Source: Methylobacterium sp. J-077 (GTDB lineage Bacteria; Pseudomonadota; Alphaproteobacteria; Rhizobiales; Beijerinckiaceae). From it: 64,000 nucleotides of DNA. Below, piece by piece: positions 31,488 through 40,411 of the stretch. Each line of letters begins with the position of its first letter. Position 1 is the first letter of the stretch. A model generated the notes under the pieces. That model ran no database searches. It was not told the DNA's origin and saw only the letters and a program-made list of their open reading frames with translations. Location of the stretch: assembly GCF_022829365.1 (NCBI RefSeq), contig NZ_JAKSYJ010000216.1, forward strand, positions 1-64,000, written 5' to 3'. Both the position numbers and the translations under genes were made by a program.

Positions 31488-32105
31488 ATGCAGGACCTGG
31501 ACAAGGCCCTGGCCGATATCGTCGCGATCCGCTCGCAGATCGCCCGCGAGACGGCCTTCCGCGGCCTGGGCGCCGCCACCGTCGCGGGGACGGGCGGCCT
31601 GGCGCTGGCCTGCGCGGTCGCCCAGTCCCTCTGGCTCGGCGATCCGGCCGCCCGGCCGGTCCTGTTCTTCGGCCTCTGGATCGCCGCCGCCCTGGTGGCC
31701 TTCGCACTGATCGGTGTCGAGGCGGTCCGGCGCAGCCGCCGGCTCCATTCGGGCCTCGCCGACGCCATGGTCTGGAACGCCATCGAGGTCTTCCTGCCGG
31801 CCGCCGGCACCGGGGCGTGCCTCGCCCTGGTCGTCGCCCGCTTCGCCCCCGGCGAGGTCTGGATGCTGCCCGGCCTGTGGCAGGTGCTCGTCGGCCTAGG
31901 CCTGTTCGCCTCGGCGCGGATCCTGCCCCGGGCAGTCCAGGGGGTCGGCGCCTGGTACCTGCTCGCTGGCCTCGCCGTGCTGGCGATTGCGGCCGAGAGC
32001 CACGCCCTGTCGCCCTGGACGATGGGGCTCCCCTTCCTGGTCGGCCAGAGCTGGCTGGCCGGCATCGTCCATCGCGGCGCCCGGGCCTTCGACGATGACC
32101 TCTGA
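31488..32105 (+). CDS. Multi-pass membrane protein paired with winged-helix regulator
   Basis: A 205-residue protein. A short cytoplasmic helix (MQDLDKALADIVAIRSQIA) is followed by about six membrane helices arranged in pairs. No conserved catalytic or ligand residues were recognised. Its last 11 bases overlap the start of the winged-helix gene. Small integral membrane proteins of this kind often form a unit with a PF13601-type regulator; their function is not established. The ATG at 31488 is chosen over a frame opening 24 codons upstream because the upstream part has no protein-like character. Confidence 0.65.
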   Translation: MQDLDKALADIVAIRSQIARETAFRGLGAATVAGTGGLALACAVAQSLWLGDPAARPVLFFGLWIAAALVAFALIGVEAVRRSRRLHSGLADAMVWNAIEVFLPAAGTGACLALVVARFAPGEVWMLPGLWQVLVGLGLFASARILPRAVQGVGAWYLLAGLAVLAIAAESHALSPWTMGLPFLVGQSWLAGIVHRGARAFDDDL

Positions 32106-32481
32106 CCGCGACGACGGCCGTTTCTCCTACGAGGGGCTGGACCGGATCATTCACGAGCGGGCGCGGCTTAGCGTGCTCACCTCCCTCGTGGCCCATCCCA
32201 AGGGCCTGCCGTTCCCCGACCTCAAGCGCCTGTGCGGGCTGACCGACGGCAACCTGAGCCGGCATCTGGCCGTTCTCAGCGAGGCCGACCTGGTCAGCCT
32301 CGAGAAGGGTTTTTCCCTCAACCGCACGCAGACGATCTGCCGCATGACGCCGATCGGGCGCCGGCGTTTCATCGGGTATCTCGGCGTGCTCGAGCAGGTG
32401 GTGCGCGACGCGGCCGCGGCCGCCGAGCGAAGTCCCGAGGGCGGGGTGCGCGGCCTCGATCCGGCCACGAAACCGGCCTGA
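32095..32481 (+). CDS. Winged-helix transcriptional regulator
   Basis: A 128-residue DNA-binding protein of the PF13601 (HTH_34) type. The region IIHERARLSVLTSLVAHPKG is followed by the helix-turn-helix LPFPDLKRLCGLTDGNLSRHLAVL and a wing (GFSLNRTQTICRMTPIGRRRF). Its start overlaps the membrane protein gene by 11 bases, so expression is coupled. It probably regulates this pair. The effector is unknown; no metal-binding cysteines are seen. Confidence 0.8.
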   Translation: MTSDRDDGRFSYEGLDRIIHERARLSVLTSLVAHPKGLPFPDLKRLCGLTDGNLSRHLAVLSEADLVSLEKGFSLNRTQTICRMTPIGRRRFIGYLGVLEQVVRDAAAAAERSPEGGVRGLDPATKPA

Positions 32482-32558
32482 GACCGCCGGATCGCGCAGA
32501 GATTGTCAACGCAAACCTCATAAACCTCAGCGATACGCCCATGCCGGGAGACTTTACG

Positions 32559-33281
32559 ATGCAAAGCGAAGCGGGGCCGGGGGGGCTGCACGCCGCGATC
32601 ATCATGGACGGCAACGGGCGCTGGGCGACGCAGCGCGGCCTGCCGCGTCTGGCCGGCCACCATCGCGGCGTCGAGGCGATCCGGCGGACCGCCGAGGCCT
32701 GCCCGGATCTCGGCATCGGCACGCTCACGCTCTACGCCTTCTCGGCCGACAACTGGCAGCGGCCGGACGACGAGGTCGGCGGGCTGATGCGGTTGCTGCG
32801 CTCCTACCTGCGCAACGAGACTCAGCGCCTCGCCCGCACCGGGACCCGGCTCAGCGTCGTCGGCCGCCGCGACCGCCTGCCCCGGGGCATCCCGGAGGCG
32901 ATCGGGGCCGCCGAGGCGGCCACCGCCTCCGGCACCCGCCTGCACCTGCGCATCTGCGTCGACTATTCCGCCCGGGACGCGATCATCGCGGCGGCGCAGG
33001 CCCTCCAGGGCGGCGACGCCACCCGGGAGAGCTTCGGCGCGCTGGTGGCGGGGCAGATGCACGGCTCGCCGGTGGACGTCGACCTCGTGATCCGCACCGG
33101 CGGCGAGCAGCGGCTCTCGGATTTCCTGCTCTGGGAGGCGGCCTATGCCGAGCTCCACTTCACCGACCGGATGTGGCCGGATTTCGGCCCCGACGACCTC
33201 GCCGCGGCGGTGGCCGACTTCGCTCGCCGGGACCGGCGCTTCGGCGGCCTGAAGGCTCCGGCGGTCCCGGCGGCGGCCTAA
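32559..33281 (+). CDS. uppS: cis-Prenyltransferase, undecaprenyl diphosphate synthase family
   Basis: Adds isopentenyl units in cis to a short allylic diphosphate, making the lipid carrier for cell-wall and polysaccharide synthesis. The 240-residue product has MDGNGRWA at its N-terminus with the catalytic Asp, FSADNWQRP in place of the usual FSxENW, and RTGGEQRLSDFLLWEAAYAEL. The ATG at 32559 has GGGAG 8 bases ahead; one at 32541 is less well placed. It lies apart from the usual frr-cdsA-dxr context, so it may be a second paralogue with a different chain length; that is inference. Confidence 0.82.
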   Translation: MQSEAGPGGLHAAIIMDGNGRWATQRGLPRLAGHHRGVEAIRRTAEACPDLGIGTLTLYAFSADNWQRPDDEVGGLMRLLRSYLRNETQRLARTGTRLSVVGRRDRLPRGIPEAIGAAEAATASGTRLHLRICVDYSARDAIIAAAQALQGGDATRESFGALVAGQMHGSPVDVDLVIRTGGEQRLSDFLLWEAAYAELHFTDRMWPDFGPDDLAAAVADFARRDRRFGGLKAPAVPAAA

Positions 33282-33331
33282 TCCGCCTGCCCGCTTGACG
33301 GACGGCCCGGCTCAGGCAGAGGCTTTTCGCC

Positions 33332-34615
33332 ATGACCGAGATCCGTAAGTCCGAGACTCTCGCCCGCCGCCGCGTCCTCCTCGTCATCGGCGGCGGCATC
33401 GCGGCCTACAAGGCCCTCGACCTGATCCGGCGCCTGCGCGAGCGCGGTGCCAGCGTCTGCCCGGTGCTGACCGCGGGCGCGCAGGAATTCGTGACGCCGC
33501 TGGCCGCGGCGGCGCTCGCAGGCGAGCGGGCCCATACTGACCTGTTCGACCGGGCCGAAGAGGCCGGTATCGGCCACATCAAGCTAGCCCGGCAGGCGGA
33601 TGCCGTGGTGGTGGCGCCGGCCACCGCCAACCTGATGGCCCGCATGGCCGGCGGCCACGCCGCCGACCTCGCCACCACGATCCTGCTGGCCACTAGCCTG
33701 CCGATCCTGATCGCCCCGGCCATGAATGTGCAGATGTGGGCGCATCCGGCGACCCGGCGCAACCGCGCGACCCTAGAGAGTGACGGCGTCCGCCTCGTCG
33801 GGCCCAATGCCGGCAAGATGGCCGAGGCCGAAACCGGCCCCGGCCGCATGGCCGAGCCTAACGAGATCGCCGACGCCCTCGAGCTGATGCTGGCTGAGGC
33901 CGGTGCCGCAGCCCCGGGCCTCGGCTTCCTGTCGGGGCGACCCGGTCCGGGGACGCGTCTGCTTGCCGGACGACGGGTGCTCGTTACCTCCGGGCCGACC
34001 CACGAGCCGATCGACCCGGTGCGCTACCTCGCCAACCGCTCCTCCGGCCGCCAGGGCCACGCCATCGCGGCCGCCGCCGCCCAGGCCGGCGCCACCGTGA
34101 CGCTGGTCTCCGGGCCGGTCTCGATCCCGGATCCCGCCGGCGTCTGCATGGTCCGGGTCGAGACCGCCCGGGAGATGCTCGCGGCTGTCCAGTCGGCCCT
34201 GCCGGCCGACATCGCGATCTTCGCGGCCGCCGTGGCCGATTGGCGCCCGGAGACCGAGGCCGGCTCGAAGAAGCTCAAGAAGGACGGCACAGGCCCGGCG
34301 CCGCTGCCCCTCGTGGAGAATCCCGACATCCTCGCTGCCGTGTCGCGGGTGGCGGCCGGGCGCCCGCCACTGGTGGTCGGCTTTGCCGCCGAGACCGACA
34401 CGGTCCTCGACCACGCCCGGGCCAAGATCGCCCGCAAGGGCTGCGACCTGATCGTGGCCAACGACGTCTCGGCCGCGGGCGGCGTGATGGGCGGAACCGA
34501 CAACACGGTCCACCTGATCCACCGCGACGGCGCGCTGGAGACCTGGCCGCGTCTCGGCAAGGACGAGGTCGCCCGCCGGCTCGTGGCGCATCTGGCCGGC
34601 CTGTTGGGCCGCTGA
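33332..34615 (+). CDS. coaBC: Bifunctional phosphopantothenoylcysteine decarboxylase / phosphopantothenate-cysteine ligase
   Basis: Performs two consecutive steps of coenzyme A synthesis. The 427-residue product has an N-terminal flavoprotein CoaC half with GGGIAAYKALDLIRRLRE, HIKLAR with the catalytic His, and PAMNVQMW. The C-terminal CoaB half starts near residue 205 with VTSGPTHEPIDPVRYL, NRSSGRQGHAIA and VGFAAETD. In the substrate clamp, where E. coli has ACGDVGPGRM, this protein reads AEAETGPGRM, lacking the Cys. Confidence 0.93.
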   Translation: MTEIRKSETLARRRVLLVIGGGIAAYKALDLIRRLRERGASVCPVLTAGAQEFVTPLAAAALAGERAHTDLFDRAEEAGIGHIKLARQADAVVVAPATANLMARMAGGHAADLATTILLATSLPILIAPAMNVQMWAHPATRRNRATLESDGVRLVGPNAGKMAEAETGPGRMAEPNEIADALELMLAEAGAAAPGLGFLSGRPGPGTRLLAGRRVLVTSGPTHEPIDPVRYLANRSSGRQGHAIAAAAAQAGATVTLVSGPVSIPDPAGVCMVRVETAREMLAAVQSALPADIAIFAAAVADWRPETEAGSKKLKKDGTGPAPLPLVENPDILAAVSRVAAGRPPLVVGFAAETDTVLDHARAKIARKGCDLIVANDVSAAGGVMGGTDNTVHLIHRDGALETWPRLGKDEVARRLVAHLAGLLGR

Positions 34616-35029
34616 ACCGACGTCACGCCGGCACAATGCAACCGGACGGCGTCGATTTCGCCGCGGGTGTGGCCGCGGATCCTCGCTCGGTCCGACAGTT
34701 TCCAGTGGTCGTGGAGCCAAGTCCCGATCACGATGGAGCGACCGTTGGCCGATGCGAATTCGGTCTCTGTCCGCTTTGTTGTTGACGAATCGCTCTCAAG
34801 TTCTCTGATGTGGATCGGCCGTTATCGTATAGATTCCCATGTTAATATCAAAAACGATTCACAAATTCCGTGATTTAGATAAATTTACGATATTAAATCA
34901 AGAAACCTAAATTAAGATTTGCTCATAACGAACACAAGTCGTCGCTGAAAATTTGCATTCTGGCGTTTTTCGCGCCTCTGAAGCCCTCATGCCGAGCAGA
35001 AAACTGTCGGCTTGGAGGCGTTATGGATC
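34616..35029. other. 414-bp AT-rich intergenic region before the porin gene
   Basis: From about 34785 the sequence becomes strongly AT-rich, unlike its neighbours, until the porin start. This probably holds the porin promoter. On the minus strand a short open stretch (IVIGTWLHDHWKLSDRA, about 34660-34735) looks protein-like but runs into coaBC antisense without a stop. No gene is called. Confidence 0.5.
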
Positions 35030-36466
35030 ATGGCACGTCGACTGATCTTTAAATTGATCGCGGCATGGCTAGTCATCGGAGCGAGTCCATTTGTCCAACT
35101 GGCGCAGGCACAGCCTTCAGCGCCCGAAGACGCGGAAGAATCAACGATTCTGCCGGATCCGAACGCGCCGCAGCGTTTGCCCCTTGAGCGACCACCGACC
35201 CCGGCACCGAGCACGCGTCCCGCTGCCGGCTCGGCTGACTCACAGAACCTGAAGCCGCAATACGGACTGCTCGGAAATCTCGGTGGAGCCCGCGACCTCT
35301 TGTGGGATCGCGGCGTCCTGTTCAACATGGATTACGTCTACGAAGCCGCCACAAACGTGGCGGGTGGTGATCGCGGACCCCTGCTGCTCGGTGCCGGCCA
35401 GCTCGCGATCCGCGGCCTGTTCGACTTCCAGAAAATGTTCGATTGGGAAGGTGCGTCCGGCGGGATCACGATCAGCCATCGCGAAGGGCGCAGCCTGGCA
35501 CTGGACGCGCATCTCGACACGCAAACGAGCGTTCAGGAAATCTACGGACGCGGCCGGATCTGGCGATTGAGCCAGTTCTGGTTCGATCAGAAGCTAGGCC
35601 CATATGTCGATCTGAAATTCGGTCGTCTTCCGGTGAACGACGATTTCGGCGGCTTCGCCTGCGAATTTCAGCTCAATTCGCTGTGCGGTTCCGTGGTCAG
35701 CAAGATCGCTTCAAACTACATCTACACCTTCCCGGTCAGCCAATGGGCAACCCGTCTCCGCATCGGGACGTCGGATAGTGTCTATCTGCAAGTGGGTGCT
35801 TATCAGGTCAATCCGGATGATGTGAACGAAGGGTTCAACTTCGGTTTCAGCAACGCCACCGGCGCACTGATCGTCACGGAGGCGGGCTGGTTTCCGAAGA
35901 TCGGAGGCGACGCTTTTGCGGGAAGCTACAAGATCGGTGGCTGGTATGAAACCGGTGGCGGCAACGACGTCTACTTGAACGACAGGGGTCTTCCGCTGGC
36001 GATGTACAAGGGGCAGCCTCTACATCGCGGCGATCGGACCGGCTTCTACTTCACCGGCGTTCAGGAGATTTACCGCCCGGATCCCGCGAACAAGACGCGC
36101 AACCTCTCGGCTTTCGTCCGGGCGGCCGCCGCCGATGAAGAGACAGCGACTTATTCGTCGATGGTCACGGCAGGGGTGATCTACAAGGGCTGGTGCGCAG
36201 AGCGCCCCAACGACTGGCTCGGGCTCGGCGTCGGTCAGACCACCCCCAATCCCAGGCTGGTCGACGCCATCTCGATGAGCAACCTGCTCGCAGACAAGGC
36301 CAGAAAAATCCCGACGCAGGAAAAATATATCGAAGCGTTTTACAGCATCGACGTCGCCGACAACGTTATCATCAGGCCGAACATACAGTACATTACCCGA
36401 AACGGTAGTCCGTTGCGGAAGACTGATGCGGTGGTCTTGGGCCTGAAGTCACTGATAAATTTCTGA
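35030..36466 (+). CDS. Carbohydrate porin, OprB family
   Basis: An outer-membrane beta-barrel porin of the OprB type, linked to uptake of sugars and other small polar solutes. The 478-residue product has a signal peptide (LIAAWLVIGASPFVQLAQAQ) and a Pro-rich linker to about residue 70. The barrel follows with many alternating aromatic strands and the OprB-like WDRGVLFNMDYVYE, FDQKLGPYVDLKFGRL and IIRPNIQYI blocks. It ends in Phe, as outer-membrane proteins do. The ATG at 35030 has GGAGG 11 bases ahead. A strong terminator follows. Confidence 0.82.
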   Translation: MARRLIFKLIAAWLVIGASPFVQLAQAQPSAPEDAEESTILPDPNAPQRLPLERPPTPAPSTRPAAGSADSQNLKPQYGLLGNLGGARDLLWDRGVLFNMDYVYEAATNVAGGDRGPLLLGAGQLAIRGLFDFQKMFDWEGASGGITISHREGRSLALDAHLDTQTSVQEIYGRGRIWRLSQFWFDQKLGPYVDLKFGRLPVNDDFGGFACEFQLNSLCGSVVSKIASNYIYTFPVSQWATRLRIGTSDSVYLQVGAYQVNPDDVNEGFNFGFSNATGALIVTEAGWFPKIGGDAFAGSYKIGGWYETGGGNDVYLNDRGLPLAMYKGQPLHRGDRTGFYFTGVQEIYRPDPANKTRNLSAFVRAAAADEETATYSSMVTAGVIYKGWCAERPNDWLGLGVGQTTPNPRLVDAISMSNLLADKARKIPTQEKYIEAFYSIDVADNVIIRPNIQYITRNGSPLRKTDAVVLGLKSLINF

Positions 36467-36527
36467 CACTTCGTTGCGAACCGATAGATTCGGATCTCGG
36501 GACGACGTTCGATGGGAAGGCCCAACG

Positions 36528-36567
36528 CGTCGTCGCGGATTGCGGATCCGCGACGACGGTTTTTTTT
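36528..36567 (+). terminator. Rho-independent terminator after the porin gene
   Basis: CGTCGTCGCGGAT and ATCCGCGACGACG form a perfect 13-bp stem with a 5-base loop, followed by G and eight Ts. It lies 61 bases after the porin stop and just before the insertion sequence. This is the clearest terminator in the window. Confidence 0.9.
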
Positions 36568-36695
36568 GCGCACCGCCGCCGGCCAGCACGTCAGACCGGA
36601 GCCGACGACACCGGCTGTGCACGCGCCTAGAGCGGGGCTCGTCCGATCGGAAGCTGTGCTGGGCGGCTGCGGGTTGATGGGGCAAGGAGGAGCCC

Positions 36696-37079
36696 ATGCC
36701 GACAACCTTGTCCGTTGATCTGCGCCAGCGCGTGGCATCCGCTGTCTCAGCGGGGGCGACCTGCCGGCAGGCCGCCGAGCGCTTCGGCGTGAGCCGGGCC
36801 AGCGCCAGCCGCTGGTCGCAGCAGAAGCAGCGGGTGGGGCACGTCGCGCCCAAGCCGCTGGGCGGCGATCAGCGCTCCCGCTACATCGAGGCTCATGCCG
36901 AGCTCATCCGGCAGACCTATGAGGCTCGCCCACAGATCCTCCTGCGCGAGTTGCGCGAGGTTCTTCAGGCGCACGAGGTCGCGGTCAGCACCAGCTCTCT
37001 GTCGCGCTTCTTCGCCCGGCACCGGATCACGCGTAAAAAAGGGCGCTGCACGCAGCGGAGCAGGAGCGAGAAGACGTAA
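36696..37079 (+). CDS. IS630 transposase, N-terminal frame (orfA)
   Basis: The 127-residue product starts after a strong AAGGAGG site. It has a helix-turn-helix DNA-binding region (VDLRQRVASAVSAGATCRQA, then AERFGVSRASASRW) and a second HTH near LRELREVLQAHEVAVSTSSL. Real transposase should be made by a -1 slip at AAAAAA (37035-37040), which joins this frame after ITRKK to the catalytic frame. Without slipping it ends at 37079 after a short non-conserved tail. Confidence 0.8.
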   Translation: MPTTLSVDLRQRVASAVSAGATCRQAAERFGVSRASASRWSQQKQRVGHVAPKPLGGDQRSRYIEAHAELIRQTYEARPQILLRELREVLQAHEVAVSTSSLSRFFARHRITRKKGRCTQRSRSEKT

Positions 37080-37135
37080 AAGCGGCACGTGAAGCTTGGT
37101 TTGAGAGCCAGCCCGCGCTCGATCCCGAGCGCCTC

Positions 37136-37657
37136 GTGTTCCTGGACGAGACGGCGGCGACCACCAGCATGGTCCGCCGCTACGGCTGGGCACCACGCGG
37201 CGCACGCTGCCGGATCACGGCGCCAGCGGGCCACTGGAAAACCACCACGGTCATTGCCGGGCTGAGGACGAGCGGGCCCGAGGCGGTTGCGCTGCTGGAC
37301 GGGCCTGTGACGGGCGAGCGTTTCCGCGCCTACGTGGCAGAGACACTGGTCCCGACCCTGAGGCCGGGCGACACGCTCATCCTGGACAACCTCGGCGCTC
37401 ACAAGGTGACGGGCGTGCGCGAGGCGATCGAGGCAGCCGGAGCCCGGCTCCTGTACCTCCCACCGTACTCGCCTGAGTTCAACCCGATTGAACTTGCCTT
37501 CGCGAAGCTCAAAGCGCTCCTGCGCAGCGCGGCGGCCCGCACGGTCAGCGATCTCTGGGAGACGATCCACAAAGCCTTCACGCGCTTCTCGCCCGAGGAG
37601 TGCCGCAACTACTTCACGGCTGCCGGCTACGAGGATGATGCTTGTGCTTCAAGCTGA
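37136..37657 (+). CDS. IS630 transposase, catalytic DDE frame (orfB)
   Basis: Its open frame reaches back to the A6 tract at 37035-37040 (RALHAAEQEREDVKAAREAW), so it is probably translated only as a -1 fusion with orfA, giving a transposase of about 320 residues. The listed start is merely the first GTG. The DDE triad is intact: Asp in VFLDETAATT, Asp in LILDNLGAHK, and Glu in YSPEFNPIE. The element may therefore be active. Confidence 0.8.
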   Translation: MFLDETAATTSMVRRYGWAPRGARCRITAPAGHWKTTTVIAGLRTSGPEAVALLDGPVTGERFRAYVAETLVPTLRPGDTLILDNLGAHKVTGVREAIEAAGARLLYLPPYSPEFNPIELAFAKLKALLRSAAARTVSDLWETIHKAFTRFSPEECRNYFTAAGYEDDACASS

Positions 37658-37670
37658 TCGGGACCCGCTC

Positions 37671-38203
37671 TAGTGGCGTCAGGGCGACGAGGCCTCGGCA
37701 ATCCAAAGACGGTTGCCCGGTGAACGGATTGGGAGCGATCTTCGCCGTCTTTCCGAGAGGTGCGAAGCGAGGCAGCGCGCGCTCTCTGCAGGTGGTGTCC
37801 GAATGGCGTGGATCCGTGGGCCGCTTCGCTCGTGATCTCGGCCCAGGACGCGTGGCCGAACGGGTCGACCGGAAGCCGCCTCGAAGCCTGCGATGCCGGA
37901 TAACCGGAGCCGATGCCGCTTCGCTGGGTCGCCTCTCCGACCGAGCAACAGGTTCTCTGTTCGCGCAGACAATCAATCTTAATTTCGAAAGTAGCTGTAA
38001 AAATGACATTACATTACTTTTCAATAAAACAAAGCCGACAAATTTAACTTGCAGTTGTTGAGTATGTTTGAACGTATGTCAATAGTATTGGCAATCCAAA
38101 GACATCCTTTAGGCAGATCATCAATTCCGAACGTCATTTTTTGTCGACAAATGCGTTCGTATGGGACATGACCGCGCGAAACTCGGGTATCTGGAGTTGT
38201 GCG
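37671..38203. other. 533-bp region between the insertion sequence and an MCP gene
   Basis: No convincing gene. The first 290 bases have normal GC content; 37965-38140 is AT-rich and probably holds the MCP promoter. Together with the AT-rich DNA before the porin it brackets the porin and insertion sequence. Confidence 0.5.
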
Positions 38204-40303
38204 ATGGTCCGCCTGCAGAATATTTCGATTCGCTCGACGATGGGCTCGGTGTTCTTCGTCTTGGGTTTGATCATCTTCGCCTATGCGACGAACGCCCTCA
38301 TCGATGCGCGTCGGCAGGCGGTTCAATCCGAGGCCGGCATGTCCCTGGTGCGGGCGAGCCGGGCGTTGCTCCAGACCCTGTACGCGACGCGGCTGGAGCG
38401 GGGGACCACTCTGCAATTCCTCGCAGCCGACGAGCCCATCAGCGCGGAAACCATGTCCGGGCTCTTCGCGGACCGGCAGCGGGCGGTGGTCGGCATGGCC
38501 GAGGCAACGGCGCTGGTCGGCAACCTGGACCTGCCGGCCGTGAAGGTGACGCTCGGTCCGCTGCAGGCGGCACACGCGCGAGTCGAACGCCTCCGACCCC
38601 GGGTCGATGCGGCCGTGACGGTGTCCAAAGCCCAGCGCGACGGGACGGTCACGCCTGAGGCGCAGGCGGCCTTCCTCGCTATGCTCGACACCCTCACGGC
38701 GACGACGGATGCAGTCGATGCCGCGATCCCACGCTCTGACATGATTCTGGAGCGCGACCTCGCCCTCAAGCGGGCGGCCTGGGCGACACGCATGGCGGTG
38801 GGAGCCATCTCTCTGCGGGTCCAGACCTCCCTATCGGCCGGCACGCCCTGGTCTCCGTCCGAGACCGTGGCCGCCGCCGAGGAGCGCGGCCGGCTCGATG
38901 CCACGTGGAAAGCCGTCACGGAGAACGCGAACGACCTCTCGCACCAAGTTCGTGCGGCCTTCGAGAAAGCCCGGGCCAACAATTTCGAGGGGGCGCCGCT
39001 GGCCCGGCGCTTGGCCGTTTCGACCGCGCTGGCGCAGCACGAGCCGCCGCGGATCACGCTCCAGGAAGCGCGGAAGCTCGACACACCGGAAGGAGCCACC
39101 CTGGTCGACCTCGCCTACGCCGCCCTCGACGAGATGATCGCGCGCGCTGGGACCCTGGCTCAGGAGGCGCGCAGCGGCTTGGTGCGCAACGTGGCGGCGC
39201 TGCTGGTCTCGACGCTGCTCGTCTCCCTCGGTCTCTTCGCCCTGATCCGCTACGTGCTCCGGCCGATCCGGACCATGACCGGCACCATGCAGGCGCTGGC
39301 GGACGGCGATGCGTTGGTCGCGGTGCCCTTGAGCGACTGGGGCAATGAGGTCGGTTCCATTGCGCGGACGGTCCAAGTGTTCAAGGACAATCTGATCCGC
39401 ACTCGCGCTCTGGAGAGGGAGACCGCCCAGGCGCGGCTCGCCGCCGAGGAACAGCGCAAGGCCGGCATGCGCCAGATGGCCGAGAGCTTCGAGACCGCCA
39501 TCGGCGGCATCATCGGCCAAGTCTCGGCCTCGGCCACCGAACTCCAGGCCACCGCCCAGACCATGACCGCCACCGCGACCCACACGGCCAGCCAGTCCAC
39601 CACCGTGGCGGCCGCGGCCGAGCAGGCGGCCTCCAACGTCAACACAGTCGCCGCCGCCGCCGAGGAGTTGGGCACCTCCGTGCAGGAGATCGGCCGGCAG
39701 GTCGACGGGTCCGCCAAGCTCGCTCTGGGCGCGGCCGCCGAGGCCGGGCAGACCGCGACCCTGGTGCAGGAGCTGAGCGGCGCGGTCGCCCGGATCGGCG
39801 ACGTAGTCGGGCTGATCTCGTCGATCGCCGGGCAGACCAACCTGTTGGCGTTGAACGCCACGATCGAGGCGGCGCGCGCCGGCGAGGCCGGGCGCGGCTT
39901 CGCTGTGGTCGCCGCCGAGGTGAAGGCGCTGGCCGAGCAGACCGCGAAGGCGACCGAAGAGATCTCGGGCCAGATCGCCCGGATCCAGGCCTCCACCGGC
40001 GGGGCGGTGACGGCGATCGACTCGATCACGGCGCGGATCCAGGAGATCAGCGGCGTGGCGACGAGCATCGCGGCGGCGGTCCAACAGCAGGGTGCGGCGA
40101 CCCAGGAGATCGTGCGCAACGTCGGTCAGGCGGCTCAGGGCACGGGCGAGGTCACCAGCAACATCGCCGGCGTCGCCGATGCCGCAGACGAGACCGGCAA
40201 GGCGGCAGCCCGGGTGCTCGGCGCCGCGACGGACCTGTCGCGCCAGTCAAAGACCCTGACCGCCGAGGTTGCGCGGTTCCTCGACACCGTCCGGGCGGCC
40301 TGA
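38204..40303 (+). CDS. Methyl-accepting chemotaxis protein with large periplasmic domain
   Basis: A 699-residue receptor that senses a ligand outside and controls CheA and flagellar rotation. Helix 1 (FFVLGLIIFAYATNALI) is near the N-terminus. An all-helical periplasmic domain of about 300 residues follows, then helix 2 (NVAALLVSTLLVSLGLFALI) and HAMP. The signalling domain has the hairpin tip GLISSIAGQTNLLALNATIE, then AARAGEAGRGFAVVAAEVKA. It ends FLDTVRAA, with no CheR-binding pentapeptide. The ATG at 38204 has GGAG 8 bases ahead; the frame opens further up. Confidence 0.9.
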   Translation: MVRLQNISIRSTMGSVFFVLGLIIFAYATNALIDARRQAVQSEAGMSLVRASRALLQTLYATRLERGTTLQFLAADEPISAETMSGLFADRQRAVVGMAEATALVGNLDLPAVKVTLGPLQAAHARVERLRPRVDAAVTVSKAQRDGTVTPEAQAAFLAMLDTLTATTDAVDAAIPRSDMILERDLALKRAAWATRMAVGAISLRVQTSLSAGTPWSPSETVAAAEERGRLDATWKAVTENANDLSHQVRAAFEKARANNFEGAPLARRLAVSTALAQHEPPRITLQEARKLDTPEGATLVDLAYAALDEMIARAGTLAQEARSGLVRNVAALLVSTLLVSLGLFALIRYVLRPIRTMTGTMQALADGDALVAVPLSDWGNEVGSIARTVQVFKDNLIRTRALERETAQARLAAEEQRKAGMRQMAESFETAIGGIIGQVSASATELQATAQTMTATATHTASQSTTVAAAAEQAASNVNTVAAAAEELGTSVQEIGRQVDGSAKLALGAAAEAGQTATLVQELSGAVARIGDVVGLISSIAGQTNLLALNATIEAARAGEAGRGFAVVAAEVKALAEQTAKATEEISGQIARIQASTGGAVTAIDSITARIQEISGVATSIAAAVQQQGAATQEIVRNVGQAAQGTGEVTSNIAGVADAADETGKAAARVLGAATDLSRQSKTLTAEVARFLDTVRAA

Positions 40304-40376
40304 TCGTGCTGCCGGAGAGCGGATTGCCCGCCTCCCTGGCCTGGACCGGCCCGAGTCGATAGAAGGCCCCCCGACG

Positions 40377-40397
40377 GCCGGCGCGGACGGCGCCGGC
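40377..40397 (+). other. GC-rich hairpin just before the FKBP gene
   Basis: GCCGGCGC and GCGCCGGC form an 8-bp stem with a 5-base loop. It ends 14 bases before the ATG and touches the AGGGAG ribosome binding site region, so it could limit translation or be the end of the MCP transcript. Confidence 0.35.
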
Positions 40398-40411
40398 TCC
40401 AGGGAGTTCCC

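Larger units (their letters stand above)
36630..37670 (+). mobile_element. IS630-family insertion sequence, 1041 bp, with TA target duplication
   Basis: Both ends begin GAGCGGG when read inward and are flanked by TA (36628-36629 and 37671-37672), the target duplication used by IS630/Tc1-mariner elements. Beyond the first 7 bases the ends still match imperfectly (CGATC then GAAGC). The element holds two overlapping transposase frames with an A6 slip site. It sits 62 bases after the porin terminator and breaks no recognised gene. Confidence 0.85.

Noticed and set aside
34650..34785. Minus-strand stretch after coaBC reading IVIGTWLHDHWKLSDRA and HTRGEIDAV, which recalls the end of DUF1127 proteins.
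   Set aside because: The resemblance is weak, there is no good start, and the frame runs on into the antisense of coaBC without a stop.
34909..37985. An 11-base AT match in inverted orientation (34909-34919 and 37975-37985) that might border the porin/IS segment.
   Set aside because: It is short and lies in AT-rich DNA where chance matches are likely, with no further similarity around it.
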